From NCBI GenBank assembly GCA_911728455.2, contig OU452219.1:25363211-25427210 (forward strand): a DNA stretch of 64,000 nucleotides, read 5' to 3'. This stretch comes from Marthasterias glacialis. Its lineage: Eukaryota; Echinodermata; Asteroidea; Forcipulatida; Asteriidae. Both the position numbers and the translations under genes were made by a program. The notes beneath the pieces are model-generated. The model saw nothing but the letters and a program-made list of their open reading frames with translations, ran no database searches and was not told the origin of the DNA. Of this stretch, positions 12,591 through 25,182 are shown piece by piece (positions within the stretch are counted from its first letter, which is position 1; every line of letters starts with the position of its first letter).

Positions 12591-12755
12591 AGTAAATTTG
12601 CATTGGGATAAAGAATATTATGTGTGTTTTACCCATACACCATTGCATGTTAATCACTGTATACTCGGTACTTCCTTGTGTTCTGTGGAAAAAGTCCACA
12701 GTCGTATTACTGGGGTGGGCTTTGAACCCATGATCTTATGTTTTAAGCAACAATT
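12591..12755 (-). mobile_element. tRNA-derived SINE (family A), head lost
   Basis: Same family and orientation as the copy just upstream. It keeps the 3' block (TTTGCATTGGGATAAAGAAT on the plus strand), ACCCATACACCATTGCATG, the ACTGTATACTCGGTACTTCC body and the B-box region, then degenerates. Confidence 0.7.
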
Positions 12756-13089
12756 ATAATTTCCTCTTTTGAGCTAGAGTATGGCTTCAATCTTTGTGAG
12801 TTATCTTTGTCAATAAGGATTAAACAATCCACATGTCAAATTCTGTAAGATATGCAAAGAGCTGTAATTGTCTGTTCTTCATGATGGTGTACCCACCATG
12901 GATAAGCGCCGAACTTCATTTTGTATTTTCATTTTGTGAAGAGAAACATCAGAACTAATGTAACTTTAAGGAATGCTTCATTATTGGATTTTTGAGGAGA
13001 CCATTCATTTTTACCATCTATGTTAAATAAAAATGCCTCAAAACTAATATGCAAAAATGTAATTGAAATGGGTGTGTTAATATGCAAAT
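12756..13089. other. No gene seen
   Basis: AT-rich sequence between a SINE and the TIR element at 13090. Confidence 0.45.
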
Positions 13090-13899
13090 AATAGACCGAT
13101 TGCGCGACAATGTTTACATGCGGTCACGTGACCCCCTATCGGGTATGACGTCATACAGCTGATGAAAAAATACGTGTAAAGAGATAGGCCGTGACACAGA
13201 GTGAGTTCGGAAACAGTCGATTATACTTTCGTTAAGCGATGAATTAGTTAATCAGCCCCTTTATTTAAAGTAGAATGGTGTGGCATTAATTTAAATCACA
13301 TCTCTGTTTCATAATTTAACAGAATTCTTCTGAAAAGAGGTTTTTTAAGCCATGCACTACCGGCGTCGGACGACTATTATGTAGCCACCCGTCTGTTATT
13401 TTGTTTGTAATGTTGGCCTAAATCACTGTAAAAAAAGGATAAACAACGTTGGAAAAATGAGCATTAATACCTAGCCTTGCAGAATTTCAAATAGGCAAAG
13501 GAATCACACAGTTTTGGAAAGCAATTTCTTTGGAGGATTTCAGCTTCAAAACTTTGAAATTTTTGTGTTGAAAAGTGTGTGGTGATCGCGGTCGTCCTCC
13601 ATGGTCTGGCTTAATGTTCCGTTGCGCGTTGTACACATCGTGCACATTTGTATGGTACTTTTACAATTTTCAAGACTTGCTGGAACTGTCCTTACTGGCT
13701 TTATTCAGCCACTTGAAGGTCTCTGGTACAAACTCTGGAATATCTTTCACAGATTTTGAGCAAAAAAAGCCTCGATCGAATAAACTAAATGCATTAATCA
13801 TCGTGTACCGTACCACCCTTTCCTATGGAGGATTACGTGTGTGTTTACATTTTATACCCAACAGGGGTCATGTGACGTAGGTCACGCAATCGGTCTATT
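13090..13899. mobile_element. DNA transposon, non-autonomous, 19-bp TIRs (ATAGACCGATTGCG ends)
   Basis: Bases 13090-13108 (AATAGACCGATTGCGCGAC) are the inverse of 13881-13899 with one mismatch. Further inside, CACGTGACCCC on the left matches CACATGACCCC on the right, again inverted. The 810-bp element has higher CpG than its flanks. A 101-codon frame at 13575-13880 runs into the right TIR; I do not recognise a transposase domain in it. No clear target duplication was found, so the superfamily is open. Confidence 0.75.
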
Positions 13900-14018
13900 T
13901 GGAAGCATTAACACTAAAGGCACACTTGGGTTCCCTACAGGTGCAAATGTATACATTTAAAAAAACACTGTTTAATTTTAAAAAGTGTTTTTTATTGCAC
14001 TTGTTAGGCAAGCTTGGA

Positions 14019-14160
14019 AGGCAAGCTTGACACTTTGTTCTTGTACGGGCAAGGCAGTTTTCCACTGATAAAGGGCACCTAAATGGGGAAGATGTAAAAC
14101 AACTGGAACATTTAAATGGGCACCAAGGCAATGACCAGATGGCACTGAAGGCAATTCTCT
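14019..14160 (-). mobile_element. CAGGCCTGATAC family, worn copy
   Basis: On the plus strand it holds TTCTTGTACGGGCAAGGCAG, a GGGCACC block, ACTGGAACATTTAAATGGGC and CCAAGGCAATGACCAG, in the order expected for the inverted family. Its ends are decayed. Confidence 0.6.
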
Positions 14161-16881
14161 CCAAAAGATCAAGCCAGTTCTGTAAAAAATCAAGCCAGTT
14201 CGTTGAAGGGCCTTCTAAAAACAGTACATCAGAAAAAGTTTATTATTTGGAAATAAATAAGAAGTCAAACAGATCTTTTTTTTTTTTTTTTTTTTTCACA
14301 ATAAACAACATTTATCCACAATCAGCATGTTTTCTGTGGGCTCTTTTAAGTTTGAAAAATATTCTGTGCAGGTATTTTAATTTAACCAAATATATAATTA
14401 CTGCATCAGGGATAGAGAGCATCATGATTTGGTTTCACCACACACCAATGTCTGATGCCTAATAAACTCGGGCCCCACCCCCACCCCAACTCAGAAAGCA
14501 TCAGGTGCTTATCAAACAATGATGTTGGTCAAAATCATAATTTAGTTCAATGTACTGTAATGTGCAGATATACATTTCTTTTGAAGTGAATTCTTTACTT
14601 GTATGCATTGCAATTAAATTTGGTAAATTATTTATAGTGCATACAAACATACAGAACAAAAATGTTGAGCAGTTATTAGATCTATGATACACCATACATT
14701 ACTTTCACCATCATACCAATGAGGTGTCAGACTGTTTCCCCTCCAGCCTCGCTTTCAGTATATCCTGAATTGATTGATAGAAAATCCAGATGGCTGAAGC
14801 CAAAGGTCTGTACTTTAGTGAAAGACTGACAGTCAGTCAGCCCGTGTAATGAATGACGAGCAGATTAATGCCTGCATGGCATGACACAAATTCACTGTTA
14901 TAGTGTGTGCTCCAGGGCAATCTTTTATTTATCATCTCCCCTAATGGACATCTATGATAACAAGATTGCCTTTGAGCATGACATGGAGATGGGGAGAAAT
15001 GCTCAGGGGCTGTACAGCACTGAAGCCAGGATATTACATCAATCGAGTTGGAAAATATTTGGATTGACTGGTTCTATGGATGGGTACACAAAATGGGGGG
15101 TACTCAGTCTGATTTTTCCCCATAGGTGCCACCTACTTTCATTTTTATTCAATTGTTTATTTATCTACTTATTTGTTTCGGTATATCTACTCACTTGTTT
15201 TACTAATTTGTTTTTATTAATGTTCATGCACTTGTGTCGTTGTACTAAATATTTGTTGAGGGTAAATTAATAGTAGTAAAAACAATATCAAAGATGGTGA
15301 TGGGGGCAAATACTTCCCATTACAAAAGAAGCATAAATGCTTGGTATTGATAAAAAACATAACTTGATGATTTATAAGCTTCTAAGTGCTTACATGTATT
15401 TATTATTGTATTTATTATGAGCCTGATATCAAAACAAATGGGAGACTTTTGGATGTTTCTTTTTCACAGTTCTCGCCAGTAGTATGCATGCTCAGAACTG
15501 CACGCGCAATACTGAGCAAATGTGCACATGCTCAGAACTGTCAGAAAGGACCGTTGTGTCTGCTGCCCCCAGTGTCTCAAAAGTCTCCTGTTTTCCTTAG
15601 AAATAGGCCTATATCTACCTGAAAAACTGCCACGTGTGACAAACTTGTCCCCAAATATTTATTTCTTATAAATTACAATTTACCAAATACAAATAAGCAC
15701 CTACAACCAAAAAGAATGTGCACAAAATCCTGGAATACTATATCTATTGGAAATACAATTGTTTTCTACTTAAACCTTGTCAAAAATAGTGTAGCAACTT
15801 TCTTTGATTTAAAGTTTGAGTCAAATAACTTGATTATCTAAAAATAAAATTATAATAAAAAGAAAATTTAAACAAATAAAAATATTGTAATTTTTTTTTA
15901 CAAACATGCATCTTTGGAATCGGAGAAAAAAATAAAGGAAATGGCCCAACATAAACATTCTTTTACAGTGTTTTTCAGTTTTCTGAGGCAGTAATGTATT
16001 TTATTAAGAGGAAATCAACTGATTGGCTAAAAAAATGCGTGCCAATATTTCGAGTCTACCACAACATAATAACTAAGCCTGTAAATCGACGGGATCTGTT
16101 TCTAGAATACAGCCTTCAGCATACATATGTGTAGTTTTATATTTCAATTCATTTCCTTGTACAAAATTGTACCGTCAAATCTCTAAGATAACCAACCACC
16201 TCACCCCGTTGATACTACACTGCACGTTCAGTTTCATTAATAAATGACACACACCGGCTGATCAACTGGACCACAAGGCACATTAATTTCCCTGCCATTA
16301 TCACATAAATCATTAGCGTCGAGATAGAGGGGGGGGGGGGAAGGAAGAGATGCAAGTGCATTATGACTAATGCCTCACCCCACTTCATCTTACCTTTGTC
16401 TTCTAGCGGGGATGATGATGATGAAGACGACGATGCTGCACCAGTATGTTCCTCGTCTCCGTTTGCAAGCAGTACATGCACACAGTCCTCTCCAAAGCAT
16501 CAGGTAACATGGAGGATGCACAAGAGCTGTTTACTATTCCCTGGTAACTGGGTTGTCTGCGGCCCACAACAGACCGGACAGCTTTTTAAAACGTCCGCAT
16601 CATCACTATAGCCACCACCACCGCTACCTCTTGTGCCACCGGGCTGGGGTGAAACAGTCAATGTCAAAGGATGGACCGAATTCATGGTGAGATTAAAGTC
16701 TACTTTTTTTTGTTTTTTCTATACAATTCGGGCTCTGTTTTGTCAGCTCCAATGCAACCTTCATCACTCTCCCTATACCCACCCTTAGCGTTGAGCCCTT
16801 CGTATCTGCATTGGCCCTGGTGATGTCATCACCGGTAGCCAATCACAGGGCGGCAAGGCACCGCATGCTGACAGCTCTCAT
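14161..16881. other. No gene seen; island at 16200-16320
   Basis: A T20 run lies near 14277. A pair of direct words ATGCTCAGAACTG lies 40 bp apart (15488, 15528). The stretch 16200-16320 (TTCATTAATAAATGAC, CATTAATTTCCCTGCC) resembles conserved regulatory DNA with homeodomain-type ATTA sites. A G10 run follows near 16330, then a GATGAT/GACGAC repeat near 16409. A 67-bp Ser- or Asp-coding reading of that repeat is not taken as an exon. Confidence 0.35.
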
Positions 16882-16904
16882 TATGTACACAGCATGTGTA
16901 CATA
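16882..16904. repeat. Perfect 10-bp inverted repeat
   Basis: TATGTACACA, spacer GCA, TGTGTACATA. It lies next to an interval with inverted CCAAT and TGATGTCATCA words at about 16825-16850. Confidence 0.6.
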
Positions 16905-17121
16905 GAAAGTGAGCATTATGCAAATGACTATATCATGCATATAACCATGAACCAGGCAACATATTTTTTTCTGTCTATATTTTGTTATCATCTGAGTGCG
17001 TGGGAGAATCTTTACAAGTGCCATGCAGTCACCGATCGGAATATGTGATAGCAATAAGTACGCAGATTTTTTATTTACCCGGTTCAACCGGATGCACTTT
17101 GAAAATGATTTTAAAGCTCTC

Positions 17122-17418
17122 GTGTCGTCACCTTTTGTTGGGCTTACCTCGTCAACACCCACTGATCATCATACTATTTATTGTAATAAAGCTTTTTGAT
17201 GTTCCGTATGGATCACCTGAAATGCCAACATTACTACCGTCATAATGCGATTGTTAAGTCAATCCAATAAAGCAGTGTCGTCAGCTTTTGTTGGGATCAC
17301 CTCGTCAACACCCACTGATCATCATACTATAGTAATAAAGCTTTTGATGTTCTGTGTGGATCACCTTAAATGCCGACATTAGTACAGTCGTAATGCGATT
17401 GTTAAGTCAATCCAATAA
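17122..17418 (+). repeat. Tandem duplication, unit about 153 bp, two copies
   Basis: GTGTCGTCA.CTTTTGTTGGG at 17122 recurs at 17275. The copies run in parallel through ACCTCGTCAACACCCACTGA, AATAAAGCTTT and GTTAAGTCAATCCAATAA. They differ by a few substitutions and a 5-bp deletion in copy 2, so the duplication is fairly young. Confidence 0.9.
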
Positions 17419-19443
17419 TGCCGTCTCAATTTATTCATTTCCTGGTCTCGCCGGATTTAAGCAGCGCCGAAAATATGCCGCTTGCTTTTGTTTGCTTTGG
17501 TTTAATATTGTTTTCTGATACGTAATTGCACTCGACATCAATAAGTATACTGGCGTTGTGTTCATCACAAATCAATACTTCATACTACACAAAATATGTT
17601 CGTTTATTGATGAAGACAAACTGCCCAGAAAAGTTTTTGGGTATAGTATATATGTCTACATTTCAGAAGGCCGATGTCCCTGCCAAAGCGCCTGATATGC
17701 AGACCTGATAATTGATTAATGACCAACATGTGTAATCAATTACCTTTCACTCCATTGGAAAGGTGACACTGGGTAATTAATGGATACATGGATAATCACA
17801 AGAATAATAGGATCAGGCTGTCCATCAAGGACTAAATTGTCTACATCAGTAGCACAACTACCTCATTTGACCTGCCACTCACATCTACCAGGAGGGTACA
17901 TCATTAAGTTGTATCTGTTTGTAAGCTTGGCCTATACACAGGCATCAGGGGGTATGATTTGTATGTTCTGTGAAAATTCTGAAGAAACTAAATTCATAAA
18001 TAAAAATAAATATAAACAGACTTGATTAAGACGATGGATCCCTTGAACCTCTTTGGTCTAATATTTCAAAGGCTCTACAGAATCTTGAAGTATGGACAGG
18101 GGTAGTGGACATTATGCCTTAACCAAGAGGACGAGTTGCCCAGAACCTGTGTTACATTTGAAAGGCTCTGTGGACTCTCTTTACCAATACAAGGTTGGCT
18201 AATATAGGTCTCCCCTCAGAGGAAGAGTCCCACTAAGCCTACCTCCAGGAATTTACAGACTCTCAGTACAAAAACTAACCCCTTTATTAAAGAGGTTCGA
18301 CATCCCAAGTTAGACAACCAGTTTTGGATACAATGTTGAGCTCTTAATTAAATCTAAACTTCTATCAAGTACTTTTCAGCTTTTCACTAGTCGTTCTATA
18401 ATTTAAAAAGGATTTAGAACTAAATTTCCTAGAGTTCTCATAATTTTTAGTTTGGTCACAGAAACCTCTCCCTTTGAAGTAAAAGATACATAAAGCATTA
18501 CACCACAGTACTAAATAAAGTAGATTTAATTTCCCACTGGACATCTGTGACAATCAAATATTTGTTTTGCTTTTCCATTTCCTCTACTTGACCCCCTTAT
18601 CATCGGTCAATGAGCTTGTTCCAGATGCTCCCTCTTAATGACCGTCCAGAAAAATAGAAAAAAGAAAAATGAGAAAATATTTGCATCTTCCGCCCATGAT
18701 CATAGAGTAATACCACAGAGTGACCCTGGGGCTCCTCACAGGTGCCCGGGCAATGCCCTCAAACAATGTCAATTACACAGATGTTTGGCCCCTAAATGTT
18801 TCTCCCTCATCCCTATGTGTTTGCTCTTTGGTGTTCTCTGTGTCTTCCCGTAATGAGATGGCACACACTTGAACCAGGTTCAGCAGGAGTTGAAGGATGT
18901 CCTGTCATTATTACATCTCGCTCATACTGTTTTATTTTTTATTGTGTTTTTTTTCCCCACGATGAGTGTCACAGCACTTTTGAAAATTTGTCTCTTCCCC
19001 CAATGAATGCACAAATTGAGCAGCCATTTTTTTAATGTGCGTTTAGACTATTGAACCTGCTACCAACTGACAGGAAATTGGTTCAAAAAAAGTTGAAGGG
19101 TAAATTCAGAATTCAATGAGGACCGTTTTCCCAATTTGTTTTTACTCGTAACCTGTTAAAATACAGACACGGTCAACTGATACAAGTCCTTAATATAATG
19201 TAATCACCGGTCGTTGTTAGTAATTATCTCCTAGATTAAAATACTTCTGGTTAATGAGCCGCTATTTAATTGGAAATGGGCAGCACTGGATGATTAGGCA
19301 GAATAAAACTAATGAGACGGTTGAAATTCTGAATATTTTAAGTTGATACCTGTACCTTTTCGTGAGAGAGTAATGTGATAATGGAATTAGTGAAGGGGAG
19401 TGAATTGTAATAAGAGATTTCCCGAAGTAAACAAAATGGTTAA
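17419..19443. other. No gene seen; regulatory-looking stretch at 19195-19345
   Basis: The block at about 19195-19345 is dense in ATTA/TAAT words (GTTAGTAATTATCTCC, GGTTAATGAGCCGC, TATTTAATTGG, TGATTAGGCAG), as seen in animal enhancers. This is inference from composition only. The rest is featureless. Confidence 0.3.
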
Positions 19444-19523
19444 TTGAAATAAATACACAGATATTCTATAGGTCACAAGTCAAGCTACTTGTGACCTATA
19501 GAATATCTGTGTATTTATTTCAA
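19444..19523. repeat. Perfect 37-bp inverted repeat, 6-nt loop
   Basis: Arms 19444-19480 and 19487-19523 are exact reverse complements (arm begins TTGAAATAAATACACAGATA), with loop CAAGCT. No coding content. It could be a young foldback element, a replication-generated palindrome, or a small-RNA hairpin. The absence of any mismatch is striking for AT-rich intergenic DNA. Confidence 0.95.
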
Positions 19524-20494
19524 AAGAAATAAAAGTAAGATAAAAAATAAGCAAAAGATGTTCAGAAATCTCATCTTGGGACAATTTTCATACAAATGAG
19601 GAAAAAAAAGTTTACAAAAAAATTCAGAGTAAAATTTCTCAACCACATGTGGTTCCTGGAACTCCATTTAACTTTGGTCTCCAAATAAAAACACTGGCCT
19701 GATTTTGTGATTCTCTCATGCACATCTATACAAAAGATTTGGGAAATCCTCTGCAATGTTTCTTTCCTGTTAGTCGGAATGCTCCTTTCAGTCTAGGAGA
19801 TTTGAAGTTCAACTGGTGTTTGCATTTCCCTTTTTCCTTTAGTTTGTTGTGTCCCAGGGTACTTGCTATTTACATCAAAGGAGCTCCACAACCATGTTGT
19901 ACAATTATTATGATTGGCAATAAAATAGGCCTCACTTTTTTCAATGGGCAATAGTTACAGTAGCCCATCTTGACAAGATGTTAATTCAATCAATTCATGA
20001 AGTACTTTTCCACTCAACACAATGGATGTAACGACCCTGAACTAATGACTCCCTGTACAACATGAACTATTCACATTCAATCCAAAGACAGTATAACAAT
20101 TATAGATATCTATGGCTTTACTCAAATGAACCTTTCGCAACTTTGGATGTCCTTGTATGGTTATTATCAAATGAAACATTAAAACCTTTAAACTCATTAG
20201 TATTCAGAGCAGAAATTAATTTAGGTCGAGGGTCTTCGTACTATTAAAGCTATACCATGCCCGATATGCAGCAGAGGGAGGCCCCCCCCAATATTCCTAT
20301 TCTCTAACACACTCTTCCCCTCATGTACAGAAGCACCCCCCTAAAATCCTCAAAAGAATTCCAGAGATTTCCATAACACAATGAAGACACAATAGGAGGG
20401 GGAAGGGTACACCCTGCCACATATCGAGCACCAAATGATTAAAGCTGCTGCAAATGTGACAAGATAGAGCTCAAACCCAGCTGAGAAGAAAAAA
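19524..20494. other. No gene seen
   Basis: AT-rich; three short frames without domains. Confidence 0.45.
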
Positions 20495-20653
20495 CAGGCC
20501 TGGAAATATACAGAGGCCACAGTGGCATCTATTGCCCTTGTCTTGGCCTTGATGCCCCTTCAAAAGTGTCCCAATGACTTAAAGATTTTCAAATGGAAGT
20601 GCCCTTTGCTAAATGAAAATGGCCTTGCCCTCAAAGATGAAATTTTAGGCCTG
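20495..20653 (+). mobile_element. CAGGCCTGATAC family MITE, diverged copy
   Basis: The left end is CAGGCCTGGAAATAT and the right end read inverted is CAGGCCTAAAATTTC. The interior has CTTGTCTTGGCCTTGATGCC and a CCTTTGCTAAA block, similar in plan to the copy at 9380. A 79-codon frame across it is fortuitous. Confidence 0.5.
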
Positions 20654-21404
20654 AAAAGTCAAGAATCAGTAACGACCTGGTATTATAAAATGAGTCATCT
20701 AAAAATTCACTCTCATTGTCAACTTAACAAAAAGTCTTTCAGATTTGATTTAACTTTATAGGGTTTTTAATACTTTCATATGTCAGCCGATTAAAATTGG
20801 AGAGAACAAACCATAAGAGATTTTTCAAATGGCTGTACCAGCAAGAATGACTAGAAATAGTTACTTCTTATGATCCTCCACCAAGTAAAGCTTCAAACAC
20901 CACAATTAAAATTGCTTTATGACCACTGACTTCTTACACCAAAAACCTAAAAAAAATATAAAAAAAAACACCAAAGACTTTCAGTTTTCTCTTTTTTTTC
21001 CCCTGAAAAATGCCATCCCCAAAGGATATAAAAACTATGTATCTAAATCCTATTTTTCGCAGGCTATATTTTATGTTTATTTTTGGGTGGAAACAGACAA
21101 TGCAAAAAATATGTTAAGTATAATGCATTTCCATAAAAAGGAAACCATATTGTACAGGAATGTAAACATACGGCAAACTCCTAAAAATAGTTGGCTGCAT
21201 TGTATTTTGATTTTCAAACTGAACACTTGATATTGATGAACGAATCCTTGAAACTGATGTTCACAAACTGTGTGTAAATAAAAAAAAATGTTCAATGCAT
21301 TATTTTCCATGAACTCTCTATCAGGAGATCTGCAGGTGGTGTGGGTGTGGGTATTTGCAAAAGAAAACAAATAAACATAAATAAATAGATGTAATGAAAT
21401 AAAT

Positions 21405-21470
21405 GAAATTTAATAAAATGAAATGAAATGAAATACAATAAAATACAACAAAATAACATAAAGTAAAAAA
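21405..21470 (+). repeat. AAATG/AAATAC simple-repeat tract
   Basis: Imperfect 5-bp units of the ATGAA type degrade into ATACA-type units. Confidence 0.7.
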
Positions 21471-24400
21471 AACTTAAAATTTAATTGTGTCTCTAAATGT
21501 AAGTGAATAGGACATTTTAAAAACTTCTATTAGTTTCAAATTGATTTTGTGATAAATTTGTGTGGGCTGTTTCTGTATAAGCTAAGCTCACTAAATTTAT
21601 CTCAAAATAGAAGAAGGAAAAATAAAAACCAGACATCTGTAACAGTTTATCCAAAGTATAACGTATGGCACAAAACAGAGAGTAAGCCTTTCAATATCAT
21701 AACCCGAGAGGGCGGCGTTCTGTATCACTTCAGCTGAACCACACTGAAAAGGCCAAGGTCGTTCCTGATGCAAGGTAGAGAGAGAGAGGCAGAGAGCATT
21801 AGTACAGCAGTAGCATCACTGCTGCTATCGTGCATAATCCGCTCAGCCCTGTAACTGTACCAGAAGCAGAAGCAACTCAGCCCTCTGAATCGCTTGCTTC
21901 ACTGCGCAGCTTCAACCCTGTACACACACAGTCGTACGCACAGCAACAGTGCTATAATGTATGCGTAATAATTTCTCCCCTCATCATTCGCACACTGTGT
22001 GTCCAGGCGGAGTTGACTGGTTTTCATTATGCATCAGAATCATAATGTTAACCATGATAGTCTTCGCGGCATATTGATGCTGAGTGCATGGCTAGAATGC
22101 GGAGTGTCGTGCATGGTATAGGATCTGCAAGGTGTAATAGACGGATGCCAACAGCTGTGTATTTGCTATCTGTTTTTGATGCAAGTGGATCACTTCCTGA
22201 ATTTTTTAAAGTTAAATTTGGTTTTACTTTAATGAAGATTTTCTAATGCAACAAAATTTAAAGGAGATTTTGTTGCCGTGTTCACAGGTTCATGCATAAA
22301 TAACTGTATGCACGTTTTTGTTGAGTATACTCACCATGCAGACATCCTCAGCTCCCTTGCATGTGTCTTGCACTTATATTGATTAAAGGTTTGTAACTTA
22401 TCTGATGCAATCTTAGCCATTACTTGCAAGAACGTCATGGGCAGTTTGAAATTGTTCCCTTCTAAAATGTTCCTCTTAAAATATGCACATAAATCTCCAA
22501 ACAGATATTTTGTCTTTGCGCCTATGTGAGATGCAACCCCTTTTTGTGATGAACACATTTAACAAACAAAATGTTTAATTAATAAGGTCAACTGACATGG
22601 CTTATTTTGTAATAGGCAAATTTCATTCAGGAAATCTTGATATTGATGAGTAGTACTACTATTAGTTTAGTTTAGTTTTAGTTTTGTTTAAGGGACATAT
22701 TTACGGTATACTTCCTAAAAATGTTGGGTTTTCTTTGAGATATCAGATACAAATAGTGTTTTTCTGTTATTTTTTCAAGGCTAACTCAACAGAACAAGAA
22801 GGCAGCAGAAAACTACTAGTTCATAAATCATGAGCAGGGGCATCATGTTAAAGAACACAATAGTAAAATGGACTTGAAATAGTGGCTTGATTGGGCTGCA
22901 ACTGCTGAAGCTGTTTGGGCCTTAGTCTTTTGTCAATCTCTAAAAGTATCATCAAATTCAAAAACAATTGTGCCCTTGTGAGAGCTCCATGCTTCAAGAC
23001 TTATTGTTACCATGGTTTTGACCAAGACAGAGGAACATCCTGCTTAAGTACACGTACCAACAACTCAAAAACAAGATTATGTGTATAATTGGCCGATGGC
23101 GGAAATGAGGGGAGGGAAAATGTTTTTTATTAACATGTAAATGCGTGGCTTTACTTTCTTTAAATTTCAATGACCTGTGAATAACCCCTTTTCAGAGGGG
23201 GCAATCATAATCCTCCTTGGCCCACTCACAAAGTTATAAAATCATTTATTATTATTTTTTTCACCTGTGGCAATAAATAGTACCCGTCCAGATATATGTG
23301 TTTTTTATCACACCTGAATCTCTCTCTACACGCACACACTCCCACAATCTTGCAAAAGAAATTATGTCTCGAATACAAGATGAAGCGATAGGCCTAGACT
23401 GTGCAATGATGACAGGCGGAGTTATCTCCAGGCCTTGACCTTAATCTGACACGAAACGGCGGTGGACATGGCTTTATGGCTAGGTATCCAAACAATCTCC
23501 CCACAATGGAGATTTACATTACTGTAAAATGACATTGCTTCGCTGTTGTGTCACAACGCCCGCACACAATAGCATACTTTAAGCATGACCCATTCACAGG
23601 GTGGGTGGTCATCAAGATGCCACAGAACAAAAAGGGGTTGAAATATACCCCTCACCCCACCACCTCTGGCTCCAATTATATGAACTCTGCCATCAATTTT
23701 TTTCTTCATATTGATAAAGTAAAGCACAAAAAAAGATACGAAAATGTAACATGGCAAACAACCAAAAAGTACAATTGATCATCCCCAACACCACCCTAGT
23801 AGACTGACAAGGACATTAGGTCTATATTAAATGCAAACTCCCCTATCTCCTGCTATTTTTTTCTAAAGACAAAAACAGATGTTAAACGTGAATAAAAATA
23901 ATACGCTCAGCAATGAGGAAATAACTTAAAACATTGCCCTAGTTTAGATAAAGAAAACAAGTGTGTGTGTGCGTATGGGGGGGGGGGGGAGAGTGATGGT
24001 GACAGTCATTTCAACGTCCTTCTACAAGTTTTTCTCCTTGGTGGTTTTTATAAACTTCACTCCCTATTATTGTATTAATACACAGTTGAATCTTGCACTG
24101 GACAAGTTTTTTACACACGAGGAGATCAGAAGCCACTTTTAACCCACTTGAGTTCCAATTCCAAAGTACAGATTCAGAAATTAAAGCATCATTATTAGCA
24201 AGGAATTGATTAACTCTGTCAATTGTTATCTCCTCTCCAGCCAATTAGCTTTAGAGACCTACTTGTTTAAAATGCCCTGATTTCCACGAAGGCTGGTGCT
24301 GTTAAGTCCATTTGTTATGAATATAAGACACAGTTAGAGAGAGGTCAATAGAATGAGAAGGTCAACAGTTAACAAATCCATGTGCCCTCTTATTCAACTC

Positions 24401-24748
24401 TAGCAGGAAATTTGTCTGGATATACTAATGAGAATTTTACCCACGTTGTCTCTGCATTCATTAATATTGCCGATGTGTCCTGGCTATATGCCTCCAGTCT
24501 AAATTTCCAATTGATTTCTTCAATTTAAACCTAAATTGGCCTTCGTGAGACGGCAAAGACAGATCCTAAAATGCAGACCCCTCATCATCACCAGGGATCA
24601 CGATGACGATGGCACCGCTTGCTTTAAGATAACCCGTTGGTTCTAACCACATCAGCTGATCATAGGGAGGGGGGGGGGGGTATGCGGCAGGCAAGCGGGC
24701 AGTGGTCCCTTAGCAACAGCATCATCACAAACGCACCTGGTTGTCATA

Positions 24749-24770
24749 AGAGAGAGAGAGAGAGAGAGAG
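24749..24770 (+). repeat. (AG)11 microsatellite
   Basis: An uninterrupted AG dinucleotide run. Confidence 0.95.
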
Positions 24771-25133
24771 CTAAAGAGGGCCCTGGCCCACAGTCCAGAC
24801 AGCCAGCCATTTACGTAGTTCACAACCCAAACAAAATCAAATAATCGCTCTGCTGAGGCTTTGCTCACTGGCTGCAGTTTTTTTTGTTGGCCCCTGGATG
24901 GTCAGAGATGAATGAGTCATCATCTTTACAAGATAACAGGGAATGGGGAGGTACATTTTGTGTAAATAATCAAGCATATATCTGCCGATAATCGTTAACC
25001 ATTGCCCAAGTTTTCAACATTTCCAGCTATGTATACAAAATGTGTTAACATTTCATCTCATCTTAATTTATTTGGAGAGTGAGGGATCATTTTAACTGGA
25101 TTTATTGCATTTTCCATTCAAATAAAAACCAAT

Positions 25134-25182
25134 CAAACAAACAAACAAACAAACAAACAAACAAACAAACAAACAAACAAAA
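25134..25182 (+). repeat. (CAAA)12 microsatellite
   Basis: An uninterrupted CAAA run. On the minus strand it makes a fortuitous Cys-Leu-Phe-Val repeat in an open frame. Confidence 0.95.

Noticed and set aside
16363..16611. Asp-rich (plus) and Ser-rich (minus) open frames, with a possible minus-strand donor
   Set aside because: Caused by a GATGAT/GACGAC simple repeat; the minus frame has an immediate upstream stop and no acceptor.
24011..24244. 77-codon minus-strand frame starting MAGEEITIDR
   Set aside because: No domain or splice context; better explained as AT-rich, possibly regulatory, DNA.
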